From Sphingomonas sp. (GTDB lineage: Bacteria; Pseudomonadota; Alphaproteobacteria; Sphingomonadales; Sphingomonadaceae), in the NCBI RefSeq assembly GCF_019746665.1, contig NZ_JAIERS010000023.1:1-57823 (forward strand): DNA of 57,823 nucleotides, written 5' to 3'. Positions 17,631 to 26,767 of this stretch are shown here, piece by piece. Each line of letters starts with the position of its first letter. Position 1 is the stretch's first letter. Below the pieces are notes generated by a model. That model was not told where the DNA came from. It saw only the letters and a list, made by a program, of their open reading frames with translations, and made no database searches. A program made the translations under genes and the position numbers.

Positions 17631-18811
17631 CGCGCGACGCCTTCGCCCCGGCGCTGCTCGCGCTCGGCTGCTTCGCGGTGCTCGCGCTGGGGATTGCCAT
17701 TTACTACCCCTTCCCCAGCCCGTTCGACGAATTGCAGCATTATTCGGTGATCCGCGCCCAGTTCGAGCGGCCCGATCTCGCCGCCGATCCGCGCGACTAT
17801 GGCATCGTCCGGCCCGATGCGCTGAGCGCGTGGTCGGGTGAGCGGAATTACATCAATCACCCCGCGCTTTATTATCTGCTGTTCGCGCCGCTGCTCGGGC
17901 TTGGCGATGGCCCCCTGCCGCTTCGGCTCGCCAATGTCGCGCTCGCCACGGTCGCGCTCGCGCTGGTGCTGGTCGCCGGGTGGCGGCGGATCGAGAGCGC
18001 GCGCGGGCGCCTGGCCTTCGCGGTGATCGCCGCGAGCTTTCCCAAGGCGGTGCTCGTCGCGGGGATGATCAACAACGACAATCTGGCCGCGCTGGCGACG
18101 GCGCTGGTGTTCGCCGGGCTGGCGCTGCCCGGGGGCGCCGCCTGGCTGGTCGCGCTGGGGCTCGCGCTCGCCGGCTGGACCAAGCTTACCGCGTTCATTG
18201 CGTTGGGCGGGACGGTGGGTTGCTATCTCGTGCTGGGCGGTCGGCGCGCCTTGTGGACGGGGCGGACCGCGCTCATCCTCGCCGGCAGCGTGCTGGGGGC
18301 GCTCGCTTATGCGGTGATGTGGTGGCGCACCGGGGCGCTGGTGCCGATCAACACCCAAGCCTTCGCCGTACCGCCCGAGGCGCGCGTGGTGCTGACCCCG
18401 ATCGGCTTCGCCGCGCGCTTCGTGGGCGATTTGGCGCTGAAATGGCCGGCCGCGGAAGCAAGCCTGCCCGCCGCGCTGTCGGGCGTGCTGCTGATCGCCC
18501 AGCTGGCGCTCGCCGCCATCGGCGCCCGCGCGGCACCGGCGGCGCGCCGGATCATCCTCGCCTTCCTCGCCGGGACGGCGCTCTTGTTCGTCATCCATCT
18601 CGGCTTCGGCTGGCGGGCCTTCGCGACGATGGGCGATCTGACCACCCCGCAATCGCGCTATTACGCGGTGGTGTGGCCCGGGATCGCGCTCGGCGGGGCG
18701 CTCGCGCTCGCCGCGCCGCGCGTGCCGCGTTGGCTGACCGCGAGCGGCCTTGCCCTCTATCTGGTGATGACCGTGCCCGGCGGGCTCCTGCTCGCCGCGT
18801 TTGCCGCTTAA
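17627..18811 (+). CDS. Polytopic membrane protein, GT-C/DUF2142-like
   Basis: The 394-residue product has about nine to eleven hydrophobic spans. An early periplasmic loop carries FPSPFDELQHYSVI, with an acidic Asp-Glu pair, and a later stretch reads NYINHPALYYLL. This layout resembles lipid-linked-sugar glycosyltransferases of the GT-C type and the DUF2142 family, but I cannot assign the enzyme. The start ATG overlaps the stop of the previous gene. The stop codon shares TTAA with that of the convergent thrC, so the two genes end within each other by 4 bases. Confidence 0.75.
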   Translation: MTRDAFAPALLALGCFAVLALGIAIYYPFPSPFDELQHYSVIRAQFERPDLAADPRDYGIVRPDALSAWSGERNYINHPALYYLLFAPLLGLGDGPLPLRLANVALATVALALVLVAGWRRIESARGRLAFAVIAASFPKAVLVAGMINNDNLAALATALVFAGLALPGGAAWLVALGLALAGWTKLTAFIALGGTVGCYLVLGGRRALWTGRTALILAGSVLGALAYAVMWWRTGALVPINTQAFAVPPEARVVLTPIGFAARFVGDLALKWPAAEASLPAALSGVLLIAQLALAAIGARAAPAARRIILAFLAGTALLFVIHLGFGWRAFATMGDLTTPQSRYYAVVWPGIALGGALALAAPRVPRWLTASGLALYLVMTVPGGLLLAAFAA

Positions 18812-20037
18812 AGCGCCGCGAGATCGATCGCGGCGTGGCGGTCGAGCGTCTTGGAGCGATCGGGCATTGGGTATTTGAGGCCGGTCGCGCAGTTGAACAG
18901 CACGACGCGGTCATCCGCGCTCACCAGCCCCTGGGCGCGTGCTTGATGATAGGCCGCGAGCGTCGCCCCGCCCTCGGGGCAGAGCAGCAGCCCATCCTCG
19001 CGCGCGCAACGCTCGACCGCCGCCTCGATCGCGGGATCGTCGACCGCCATCGCGATGCCGCCCGATTCGCGCACCGCGCGCAGGATCAGGAAATCGCCCA
19101 CCGCGCGCGGCACACGGATGCCGCTGGCGATCGTGTGCGCATTCTCCCAGCGCTCGGCGTGTTCCTTGCCTTCCTCGAACGCCTTCACCATCGGCGCGCA
19201 GCCGCTCGCCTGCACCGCGAACATCTTCGGCCGCTTCGCCCCGATCCAGCCGAGCGCTTCCAGCTCGGCGAAGGCCTTCCACATGCCGATCAGCCCGGTG
19301 CCGCCGCCGGTCGGGTAGAAGATCGCGTCGGGCAGTTCCCAGCCGAATTGCGCCGCGAGCTCCAGCCCCATCGTCTTCTTGCCCTCGATCCGATAGGGCT
19401 CCTTGAGCGTCGAGACATCGTACCAGCGGCCTTCCGCCGCGCCCTTGGCGACGATCGCGCCGCAATCGTCGATCAGCCCGTTGACGCGGTAGACCCGCGC
19501 CCCCTGCAGCGCGATCTCGCGCACGTTGATCTCGGGCGTGTCGTCGGGGCAGAGCACGATCGTCTCGATCCCCGCGCGGCTCGCATAGGCGGCGAGCGCG
19601 GCGCCGGCATTGCCGTTGGTGGGGATGGCGATGCGGGTGACGCCAAGCGCCTTGGCCATGCTGACCGCCATCACCAGCCCGCGCGCCTTGAACGATCCGG
19701 TGGGGAGCCGCCCCTCGTCCTTCACCAGCACCTTCGCGCCGCCCGACCGGGGCACGGGGATCAGCGGGGTTTCGACCTCGCCCAGGCTGACGATGTTGGC
19801 CGCGTCGCGCACCGGCAGCAGCTCGCGCCAGCGCCACAGGTCGGTCGGCCGCGCTTCCACCAGCGCCCGGGGAAGCGCGGCCTTCAGCGCCGCCAGATCA
19901 TAGCGGACGATCACCGGCCGCCCAACCGATGACAGCCCGCGCGGCTGGTCCGCCGGGTAATGCTCGCCGGTCATCGAGCATTCGAGATGGGTGACGAACG
20001 ACGCGCGGGGTTCGGTGAGGTTGGGGTTTAAAGTCAT
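18808..20037 (-). CDS. thrC: Threonine synthase
   Basis: This pyridoxal-phosphate enzyme converts O-phosphohomoserine to threonine. The 409-residue protein has the PLP lysine in LPTGSFKARG (near residue 115), a glycine-rich phosphate site in YPTGGGTGL, and the Asn-rich TNGNAGAALAAYA. The N-terminal LECSMTGEHYP matches the small region seen in this branch of threonine synthases. The start at 20037 fits the N-terminal family profile; 23 further upstream codons are open but unlike the family. The gene may be monocistronic: grpE lies 146 bp upstream on the same strand, with a type A repeat between them. Threonine deaminase is excluded by the N-terminal region. Confidence 0.85.
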   Translation of the reverse strand: MTLNPNLTEPRASFVTHLECSMTGEHYPADQPRGLSSVGRPVIVRYDLAALKAALPRALVEARPTDLWRWRELLPVRDAANIVSLGEVETPLIPVPRSGGAKVLVKDEGRLPTGSFKARGLVMAVSMAKALGVTRIAIPTNGNAGAALAAYASRAGIETIVLCPDDTPEINVREIALQGARVYRVNGLIDDCGAIVAKGAAEGRWYDVSTLKEPYRIEGKKTMGLELAAQFGWELPDAIFYPTGGGTGLIGMWKAFAELEALGWIGAKRPKMFAVQASGCAPMVKAFEEGKEHAERWENAHTIASGIRVPRAVGDFLILRAVRESGGIAMAVDDPAIEAAVERCAREDGLLLCPEGGATLAAYHQARAQGLVSADDRVVLFNCATGLKYPMPDRSKTLDRHAAIDLAAL

Positions 20038-20112
20038 GCAGCGCTTGGTGGCGTACGTGGCCGGCTTGTCAAGCTTGGCCGCGGAGGAAGCTCCTAGCGC
20101 AGCCAAATCAAC

Positions 20113-20139
20113 GTCACCCCGGGCTTGACCCGGGGTGAC
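20113..20139. repeat. Short copy of palindromic repeat type A
   Basis: A perfect 10-bp inverted repeat, GTCACCCCGG and CCGGGGTGAC, with a 7-base loop GCTTGAC. It is the outer part of the longer element at 4454-4536 and sits between grpE and thrC. Confidence 0.8.
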
Positions 20140-20182
20140 GGAGCCAGAAAATGGAGAGTGCCTGCCTGTTTAGGGTGTACGA

Positions 20183-20716
20183 CTACCCCGCCTTCGCCAC
20201 GGCGACCATCGCCGGACGCAGCAGGCGGTCCTTGATCTTGTAGCCCGGCTGCAGCTCCTGCACGATCGTGCCGGGTTCGGCGTCGCTCGGCAGTTCGAGC
20301 ATCGGCTGGTGCAGATTGGGGTCGAGCTTCTCGCCCAGTGACGAGAGCTTCACGATCCCCTGGCGCTCGAACACCGCGTTCAGCTCGCGCGCGGTGCCTT
20401 CGATGCCGGAAACCAGCCCTTTCAGCTTCTCGTCCTCGCGCAGTTCGGCGGGGATCGCCGCCAGCGCGCGCTCGAAATTGTCGGCCACCGACAGCAGATC
20501 ACGCGCGAAGCTCGTCACCGAATAGGTGCGCGCGTCGGCGATCTCCTTCTCCAGCCGGCGGCGGACATTCTGGGTGTCGGCGGCGGCATAGAGCAGCTGC
20601 TGCCGGGCATCGGCCAGCTGCGTCTCCAGCTCGGCGAGGCGCGCGGCGCCCTCGTCGGCGGGGGCTGCGGTTTCGGCGGTTTCGCCGGCAAAATCCTTGT
20701 TCTCGGTCTCGCTCAT
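20183..20716 (-). CDS. grpE: Nucleotide exchange factor GrpE
   Basis: GrpE releases ADP from DnaK. The 177-residue product has the long N-terminal coiled coil (ARLAELETQLADARQQLL followed by AADTQNVRRRLEKEI) and the C-terminal beta-wing region ending DRLLRPAMVAVAKAG, all typical. Length matches the family. It lies 7 bp downstream of hrcA on the minus strand, so hrcA-grpE is an operon, separate from dnaKJ in this genome segment. Confidence 0.97.
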   Translation of the reverse strand: MSETENKDFAGETAETAAPADEGAARLAELETQLADARQQLLYAAADTQNVRRRLEKEIADARTYSVTSFARDLLSVADNFERALAAIPAELREDEKLKGLVSGIEGTARELNAVFERQGIVKLSSLGEKLDPNLHQPMLELPSDAEPGTIVQELQPGYKIKDRLLRPAMVAVAKAG

Positions 20717-20723
20717 AACTTCC

Positions 20724-21764
20724 CTATGGCATCAAGCGGGCAAGCGCCCCGGCCGTGAAATCGACCATTGGCACAATGCGCGCGTAGTTCAACCGCGTCG
20801 GGCCGATCACCCCCACCACCCCGACCACGCGCCCGTCAAGCCCGTGGAACGGGCGGGCGATCACCGACGATCCCGATAGCGCGAACAGGTTGTTCTCCGC
20901 GCCGATGAAGATGCGCGTCGCGTTCGCGTCGCGCGCGCGATCGAGCAGGCCGGCGACTTCCTGCTTGCCGTCGAGATCGTCGAGCAGATCGCGCACCCGG
21001 TCGAGGTCGGCGGCGGCGGCGGCGTCGATCAACCGCGCCTGCCCGCGCACGATCAGCACCGGGCGGCGCTCGCCATCCTCGCTCCACACCGCGAGCCCGC
21101 GTTCGACGAGCGCGCGCGCGGCGCTATCGAGGGCGGCGCGTTCGGCGGCGATCTCCCGGTCGAGCCGCGCCCGCGCTTCGGCGAGCGTCAGCCCGCCGAA
21201 CATCGCGCTCACATAGTTCGCGGCTTCGGCGAGCGCGCTGGCGGTGGTGCCCTCCGGCAGCGCGACGACGCGGTTCTCGACCGTGCCATCCTCCGCGACC
21301 AGCACCGCGAGCGCCTGATCGTGCGACAGCGGCACGAACGCGATCTGGCGCAGCCGCACCTCGCGCTTGGGGACGAACACCAGCCCGGCGCACGCCGAAA
21401 GCCCGGAGAGCGCGGCGGTGGTCGCGGCGAGCGCCTCCTCGATCGGACCGGGCTGGCCGACCTGCGATTCGATCGCGGCGCGCTCCTCGGCGCTCGGCTC
21501 CATCGCCTGCATCATCCCGTCGACGAACAGGCGCAATCCCGTGTCGGTCGGCATCCGCCCGGCCGAAGTGTGCGGCGCGGCGAGCAGGCCCAGCTCCTCC
21601 AAATCCTGCATCACATTGCGGATCGAGGCGGGCGAGAGGTTGAGCGTGGAGAGCTTGGCGATGGTGCGCGAGCCGATCGGCGCGCCGGTTTCGAGATAGG
21701 CTTCGACCACCATCCGAAACACGTCGCGCGCGCGGTCGCTGAGTTCATGGATGTTCGGGGTCAT
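20724..21764 (-). CDS. hrcA: Heat-inducible transcription repressor HrcA
   Basis: HrcA represses chaperonin genes by binding CIRCE operators. The 346-residue protein begins with the winged helix-turn-helix region (ELSDRARDVFRMVVEAYLE, then ASIRNVMQDLEELGLL, then HTSAGRMPTDTGLR). It ends with the typical VIGPTRLNYARIVPMVDF. The start at 21764 places the HTH at the N terminus as in relatives. No CIRCE sequence (TTAGCACTC-N9-GAGTGCTAA) was seen here, so its targets are presumably groESL elsewhere. Confidence 0.96.
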   Translation of the reverse strand: MTPNIHELSDRARDVFRMVVEAYLETGAPIGSRTIAKLSTLNLSPASIRNVMQDLEELGLLAAPHTSAGRMPTDTGLRLFVDGMMQAMEPSAEERAAIESQVGQPGPIEEALAATTAALSGLSACAGLVFVPKREVRLRQIAFVPLSHDQALAVLVAEDGTVENRVVALPEGTTASALAEAANYVSAMFGGLTLAEARARLDREIAAERAALDSAARALVERGLAVWSEDGERRPVLIVRGQARLIDAAAAADLDRVRDLLDDLDGKQEVAGLLDRARDANATRIFIGAENNLFALSGSSVIARPFHGLDGRVVGVVGVIGPTRLNYARIVPMVDFTAGALARLMP

Positions 21765-21831
21765 GGCTTGGCGCAAATTAGGCAAGCCGGGCGGGAGGGG
21801 CAAGGACATCACCTCGAACCCATCCTCACCC

Positions 21832-21928
21832 TCCCCGGCGAAGGCCGGGGCCCAGCCTCGCCACGGTCGCAAGGGCGCGCAGCCGCTCCGGCGGCGGGGT
21901 CACTGGGCCCCGGCCTGCGCCGGGGAAG
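21832..21928. repeat. Intergenic palindromic repeat, type B
   Basis: The element starts TCCCCGGCGAAGGCCGGGG and ends CCCCGGCCTGCGCCGGGGAA, and GGCCCAG near the left end pairs with CTGGGCC near the right. It lies between the divergent hrcA and rph genes. Related copies are at 27151-27251 and 42137-42379. Confidence 0.8.
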
Positions 21929-22010
21929 GTGTTTGCGTTCCGCCTAGCGCGCATTGCCTCCCCCCGCAAAGCCGCCTAGGCCGCTCGCCGACGAACAGGG
22001 AGACCCGAAA

Positions 22011-22724
22011 ATGCGCCCCAGCGGCCGAGCGCCCGATCAAATGCGCGCCATCACCATCGAACCGCGTTTCACCAAACATGCCGAGGGCTCGGTGCTGATC
22101 GGCTTTGGCGACACCAAGGTGCTCGTCACCGCGAGTGTCGAGGAACGCGTGCCTCCCTTCCTGCGCGGCAAGGGCGAAGGCTGGGTGACGGCGGAATATG
22201 GGATGCTCCCCCGCGCCACCCACACCCGTGGCAACCGCGAGGCGGCGAAGGGTAAGCAATCGGGGCGCACCCAGGAAATCCAGCGGCTGATCGGCCGCTC
22301 GCTGCGTGCCGTCACCGACCTGAAACTGCTTGGCGAGCGCCAGATCACGCTCGATTGCGACGTGATCCAGGCCGATGGCGGCACCCGAACCGCGAGCATC
22401 AGCGGCGCCTGGGTGGCGCTGCGGCTGGCGATCGACGGGCTGCTGAAGCAAGGCAAGCTCACCGCCGATCCGCTGACGCAGAAGGTCGCGGCGATCAGCT
22501 GCGGCGTGTGGCGCGGCACGCCGGTGCTCGACCTCGACTATGATGAGGATTCGACCGCCGACGCCGACGCCAATTTCGTCCTGCTCGAAAACGGCCATAT
22601 CGCCGAGGCGCAGGCGACCGCCGAAGGCGCGCCCTATGACGAGGAAGCGCTGCTCCGCCTGCTCCGCCTCGCCCGGATCGGCTGCGGCGAGATTTTCGCC
22701 GCGCAGGCGCGGGCGCTGGCATGA
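22011..22724 (+). CDS. rph: Ribonuclease PH
   Basis: RNase PH trims tRNA 3' ends using phosphate. The 237-residue product is full length with the signature [12 protein letters not shown] at its start, [17 protein letters not shown] (residues about 59-75) and [11 protein letters not shown] (about 122-132). The start at 22011 is preferred because the conserved N terminus begins there and GGGAGACC precedes it. It overlaps rdgB by 4 bp and is the first gene of rph-rdgB-hemW. Confidence 0.97.
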   Translation: MRPSGRAPDQMRAITIEPRFTKHAEGSVLIGFGDTKVLVTASVEERVPPFLRGKGEGWVTAEYGMLPRATHTRGNREAAKGKQSGRTQEIQRLIGRSLRAVTDLKLLGERQITLDCDVIQADGGTRTASISGAWVALRLAIDGLLKQGKLTADPLTQKVAAISCGVWRGTPVLDLDYDEDSTADADANFVLLENGHIAEAQATAEGAPYDEEALLRLLRLARIGCGEIFAAQARALA

Positions 22725-23344
22725 GCCAGGCGCTACGCCGCCTCACCCCCGGCAAGCTGGTGATCGCCAGCCACAATCAAGGCAAGGCGCGCGAGATTCG
22801 CGATTTGCTGGGGCCTTATGGCATGGAGCCCGTCTCCGCCGCCGAGCTCGATCTGCCCGAGCCGGAGGAGACCGGCACCAGCTTCTTCGCCAATGCCGAA
22901 CTGAAGGCGCGCTCGGCGGCCGATCTGTCGGGGCTGGTCGCGCTCGCCGACGATAGTGGGCTGTGCGTCGAGGCGCTGGGCGGCGATCCGGGCGTGTACA
23001 CCGCCAACTGGGCCGAGACGGCGGACGGCACGCGCGACTGGCTGATGGCGATGGAGAAGGTCGAGGCCAAGCTCCAGGCGCTGGGGCCGGACGTGAGCCG
23101 CGCGGCGCATTTCGTCTGCACGCTCGCGCTCGCCTGGCCCGATGGGCATGTGAACTGGTTCGAGGGGCGCGTCGAAGGCACGCTCACCTGGCCGCCGCGC
23201 GGGACGCTGGGGTTCGGCTATGATCCGGTGTTCGTGCCGCTCGGCGAAACCCGCAGCTTCGCCGAGCTCGACCCGGTGGAGAAGAAGCAGCTGAGCCACC
23301 GCACCCGCGCGTTCGAGGCGCTGGTGGCGGGGGTGCTGAGCTAA
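22721..23344 (+). CDS. rdgB: Non-canonical purine NTP pyrophosphatase (RdgB/HAM1)
   Basis: This enzyme hydrolyses ITP, dITP and XTP to keep deaminated purines out of nucleic acids. The 207-residue product has [10 protein letters not shown] (substrate-binding), an acidic [13 protein letters not shown] segment for magnesium, and the C-terminal GFGYDPVF and SHRTRA motifs. All are diagnostic of the family. Its start overlaps the rph stop, and hemW follows after 25 bp. The pairing rph-rdgB-hemW is common in proteobacteria. Confidence 0.97.
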   Translation: MSQALRRLTPGKLVIASHNQGKAREIRDLLGPYGMEPVSAAELDLPEPEETGTSFFANAELKARSAADLSGLVALADDSGLCVEALGGDPGVYTANWAETADGTRDWLMAMEKVEAKLQALGPDVSRAAHFVCTLALAWPDGHVNWFEGRVEGTLTWPPRGTLGFGYDPVFVPLGETRSFAELDPVEKKQLSHRTRAFEALVAGVLS

Positions 23345-23369
23345 TCTGCCGGGACCGCGCGCCAACCCG

Positions 23370-24497
23370 ATGCTCGCGCTCTACATCCACTGGCCGTTCT
23401 GCGTCGCCAAATGCCCCTATTGCGACTTCAACAGCCATGTTCGCGCGGCAGTGGACCAGGCGCGCTGGCGCGCGGCGCTGCTCGCCGATCTGGCGCATGA
23501 GGCGGCGCGCACCACCGGGCCGCTTGGATCGATCTTCTTTGGCGGCGGCACCCCCAGCCTGATGCCGCCCGAGACCGTCGCCGCGCTGATCGCGGCGGCG
23601 GAACAGGCCTGGGGGTTCGCACCGGGCATCGAGATCACGCTGGAGGCGAACCCGAGCTCGGTCGAGGCGGCGCGCTTCGCCGATCTCGCGGCGGCGGGGG
23701 TCAACCGCGTCTCGCTCGGGCTGCAAGCGCTCGACGATGCCGCGCTGCGTTTCCTGGGCCGCGCGCATGATCTGGCCGAGGGGCTCGCCGCGCTCGATGT
23801 GGCGCAGCGCGTGTTCGACCGTGTGAGCTTCGATCTGATCTATGCCCGGCCGGGGCAAGGCGCGGGCGACTGGGAGGCGGAACTCCGGCGCGCGCTCGGC
23901 TTCGGCACCGAGCACCTGTCGCTCTATCAGTTGACGATCGAGCCCGGCACGCGCTTCGCGACCGAGGCCGCCGCCGGCCGCCTATCGCTTCCCGATGAGG
24001 ATGACGCCGCCGCCCTGTTCGAGGCGACGCGGGCGATCACGGCGGCGGCGGGGTTGCCGGCCTATGAAGTCTCCAACCATGCCCGGCCGGGCGCCGAGAG
24101 CCGCCATAACCTGACCTACTGGCGCTATGGCGATTATGCCGGCATCGGCCCCGGCGCGCATGGCCGGCGCGGCGGGCAGGCGACGCAGCGCCACCGCAAG
24201 CCCGAAAACTGGCTGAGCGCCGTCGATCGGCGCGGCGACGGGCTGGAGAGCGAAACCGCGCTCACCCCCGAAGAGCGCGCCCGCGAGGCGCTGGTGATGG
24301 GCCTGCGACTTGCCGAGGGCGTGGACCTTACCAGAGTGGCGGCGCTGGGCGGCGGGGCGCTGGGCGGGGTGGTCGACGAAGCGGCGATCGCGCTGCTCGC
24401 ACGCGAAGGGCTGGTCGCGCGCGACGGCGAACGGCTGCGCGCGACCGAGGCGGGGATGCTCGTGCTCAACGCCGTGATCGCGGCGGTGGCGCGGTAA
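23370..24497 (+). CDS. hemW: Radical SAM heme chaperone HemW
   Basis: HemW binds heme and a 4Fe-4S cluster. The 375-residue protein has CxxxCxxC at C11, C15 and C18 (FCVAKCPYCDFNSH). The fourth cysteine found two residues later in oxygen-independent coproporphyrinogen oxidase (HemN) is replaced by Phe20, which separates HemW from HemN. Other marks are FFGGGTPSLM (SAM site) and SLGLQALDD. A C-terminal HemN-like domain is present. It should be annotated as HemW and not as a heme-synthesis enzyme. Confidence 0.9.
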   Translation: MLALYIHWPFCVAKCPYCDFNSHVRAAVDQARWRAALLADLAHEAARTTGPLGSIFFGGGTPSLMPPETVAALIAAAEQAWGFAPGIEITLEANPSSVEAARFADLAAAGVNRVSLGLQALDDAALRFLGRAHDLAEGLAALDVAQRVFDRVSFDLIYARPGQGAGDWEAELRRALGFGTEHLSLYQLTIEPGTRFATEAAAGRLSLPDEDDAAALFEATRAITAAAGLPAYEVSNHARPGAESRHNLTYWRYGDYAGIGPGAHGRRGGQATQRHRKPENWLSAVDRRGDGLESETALTPEERAREALVMGLRLAEGVDLTRVAALGGGALGGVVDEAAIALLAREGLVARDGERLRATEAGMLVLNAVIAAVAR

Positions 24498-24547
24498 GCA
24501 GGAGCGCCGCTTTCGCGGTCCTTGGAGCGGTTGTTACATCTTCGATA

Positions 24548-24641
24548 CCACCGTAACCCCGGCCCCCGAGCCGGGGTCCCGCCGCCTCGCGACGGCAAGA
24601 AGAAAAGCGAGACCCCGGCTCGAAGGCCGGGGTGACGGTGG
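24548..24641. repeat. Intergenic palindromic repeat, type A, long copy
   Basis: Ends are near-perfect inverted copies: CCACCGTAACCCCGGCC and GGCCGGGGTGACGGTGG (one mismatch). An inner pair, GCCGGGGTC and GACCCCGGC, also inverts. It lies between the convergent hemW and the LpoA-like gene. The stretch 24642-24733 shows nothing else recognisable. Confidence 0.85.
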
Positions 24642-24733
24642 TAAATTTGACGGCGGGTAGTCTAAGTCGTCAAAAATACTGTCCGGTCGAACCGTCAGCG
24701 TCGTCAAACCAGGGTCGAGGCCCAACCCGCGAC

Positions 24734-25927
24734 CTAAAACCCCGCCGGCGCGGGGCTCACCGTCGCGCTCGCGCCGCCGCGGATTTCCTGGACTTCGAGC
24801 GCGCGCTCGGCGACGCCATCGGGGCCGAAGCGGAACGCGCCGTCGAGCCCCGCGAACCCGCCCTTGTCGGCGAGCGCGCCGACCGGAAAGGGCGTGCCCA
24901 CCCGCCAATCGCGCGCGATCCGTACCGTCAGCAACACGCCATCATAGGCGAGGCTCGACAGGCGGAACGGCGCGGTGCCGAAGCGCGCCCGGTACTTCTG
25001 GGCATATTGGCGGTACAGGCTGTTCGAGACGCTGGCATACCAGGCGCCGGCGAGCGCGGGGTTGGCGGCGATGCTCGTCTCGGTATTCCATAAATCGGTG
25101 CCGAGGATTTGCGCCGCCTGCCCGCCATTCTTGCGGATGAGCGGCACCGCGAGCGCGCTGGCGGCGCCCGAATCGGCGATCAGCACAGCGCGATAGGGTG
25201 AATTGCGCGCCAGCCGCAGGATCGCCCCGTTCAGCGATCCGGGCTGGCGATCATAGGTTTGCAGCGCGAGCACCTGGCCGCCGGTCGCCTCCACCGCGCG
25301 CAGCATCGCGGTCGCGGCGCGCTCGCCATAGAGGCCATTGGGGACGAGGCCGGCGAAATCCTTGATGCCCTTGCTCGCGGCATAGCGCACCACCCGCTCG
25401 ATCGACTGCTGCGGCGCATAGCCGAGCAGGTACACGCCGTCGCCCGCCACGCTCACATCGTTGGAAAAGGCGATGATCGGCACCCCTGCGCGCTTGGCGA
25501 GCGGGGCGGCGATGCGCACATCCTCGGCGAGCAGCGGCCCCAGGATCAGCCGGTTGCCGTCCGCCAGCGCCTGCTGGACCGCGACCGCGGCGCCGCGATT
25601 GGTGTCATAGCTGGTGATCCGGATGCGATCGGTCTTGGTGTCGAGGATCGCGAGCTGGGTCGCATTGGCCAGACTCTGGCCGACCGCGGCGTTGGGGCCG
25701 CTGAGCGGCACGAGCAGCGCGATCCGCTGGCGCTCGGTATCCTGCGGGATGGCGCTGTCGACGCGGGGTTGCGCGGCGACGGGCGCGGTCGTCGTCGGGC
25801 GTTGCGGGCCGGGCGCGGGGCCGCGCGGCACCACCGTCTGGCACGCCGAGAGCGCCAGGCCCAATCCGATCGCCAGCACCCGGCCGAACAGCCGGCGCCG
25901 TTGCGCGCCCATATGCGCCTCTGCCAT
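24734..25927 (-). CDS. Penicillin-binding protein activator-like lipoprotein (LpoA C-terminal domain type)
   Basis: The 397-residue product has a lipoprotein signal (LALSAC lipobox) and then a Pro-rich linker. A periplasmic-binding-protein-like domain follows, from IALLVPLSGPNAAVGQSL to the end. E. coli LpoA, which activates PBP1A from the outer membrane, has this domain after a TPR region; the TPR part is missing here. The genomic position divergent from rsmI-yraN matches E. coli lpoA synteny and supports the call. An alternative start at 25912 has AGAGG 5 bases upstream and would leave more room for the rsmI 5' region. Confidence 0.78.
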   Translation of the reverse strand: MAEAHMGAQRRRLFGRVLAIGLGLALSACQTVVPRGPAPGPQRPTTTAPVAAQPRVDSAIPQDTERQRIALLVPLSGPNAAVGQSLANATQLAILDTKTDRIRITSYDTNRGAAVAVQQALADGNRLILGPLLAEDVRIAAPLAKRAGVPIIAFSNDVSVAGDGVYLLGYAPQQSIERVVRYAASKGIKDFAGLVPNGLYGERAATAMLRAVEATGGQVLALQTYDRQPGSLNGAILRLARNSPYRAVLIADSGAASALAVPLIRKNGGQAAQILGTDLWNTETSIAANPALAGAWYASVSNSLYRQYAQKYRARFGTAPFRLSSLAYDGVLLTVRIARDWRVGTPFPVGALADKGGFAGLDGAFRFGPDGVAERALEVQEIRGGASATVSPAPAGF

Positions 25928-25939
25928 GACTCGTCCCCG

Positions 25940-26767
25940 ATGACCCTTCCTGCCGGCCTCTATATCGTCGCGACGCCGATCGGCAATCTCGGCGATCTCT
26001 CGTCCCGCGCCGCAGAGGTGCTGCGCACGGCCGATCTGATCGCGGCGGAAGATACGCGCGTGACCGCGCGTTTGCTCCATCATCTCGGCGTCAAACGCCC
26101 GATGACGCCCTATCACGACCATAATGCCGATGCCGTCCGCCCCGGTTTGGTCGCCCGGCTGGGGCAGGAGGCGGTCGCGCTGGTGAGCGATGCCGGCACG
26201 CCGCTGATCTCCGACCCCGGCTATAAACTGGTGCGCGACGCCCGCGCCGCCGGGCACCGGGTGGTGACGGTCCCCGGCCCCTGCGCGGCGATCGCGGCGC
26301 TGACGCTCGCCGGGCTGCCGACCGACCGCTTCCTGTTCATGGGCTTCCTGCCGGCGAAAGCGGGGGCGCGCGGCGCCGCGATCGCCGGGGTCGCGGGGGT
26401 GGCGGCGACGCTGATATTCTATGAAAGCGGACCGCGCCTGGGCGCGACGCTCGCCGCGCTCGCGCACGGGCTGGGCGACCGCGCGGCGACGGTCGCGCGC
26501 GAAATCACCAAGCTGTACGAGGAGGCGGTGAGCGGGCCGTTGACCGAGCTCGCCGCGCGCTATGCCGAAGCGCCGCCCAAGGGCGAGATCGTGATCGTCG
26601 TCGCGCCGCCGGGGGAAGCCCCGCCGCCATCTGCCGCCGATGCCGACGCGGCGCTGCGCGAAGCGCTCGAACGGCTGCCGGCGAGCAAGGCGGCGGGCGA
26701 GGTCGCCAAGGCGCTCGGCCTCGATCGCCGCGCGCTTTATGCGCGGGCGCTGGAGCTCAAAGGGTGA
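25940..26767 (+). CDS. rsmI: 16S rRNA (cytidine(1402)-2'-O)-methyltransferase RsmI
   Basis: RsmI adds a 2'-O-methyl to C1402 in the ribosomal P site. The 275-residue product shows the tetrapyrrole-methylase fold signatures VATPIGNLGDLS (residues 9-20), VSDAGTPLISDPGYKLV and TVPGPCAA, with FYESGPRL later. Length is normal. The ATG at 25940 lies 12 bases from the divergent start at 25927, and no clear ribosome binding site fits that gap. The stop overlaps the yraN start. Confidence 0.95.
   Translation: MTLPAGLYIVATPIGNLGDLSSRAAEVLRTADLIAAEDTRVTARLLHHLGVKRPMTPYHDHNADAVRPGLVARLGQEAVALVSDAGTPLISDPGYKLVRDARAAGHRVVTVPGPCAAIAALTLAGLPTDRFLFMGFLPAKAGARGAAIAGVAGVAATLIFYESGPRLGATLAALAHGLGDRAATVAREITKLYEEAVSGPLTELAARYAEAPPKGEIVIVVAPPGEAPPPSAADADAALREALERLPASKAAGEVAKALGLDRRALYARALELKG

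Noticed and set aside
23370..24497. Oxygen-independent coproporphyrinogen III oxidase (HemN)
   Set aside because: The fourth cysteine that HemN needs after CxxxCxxC is Phe20 here, so HemW is the better call.
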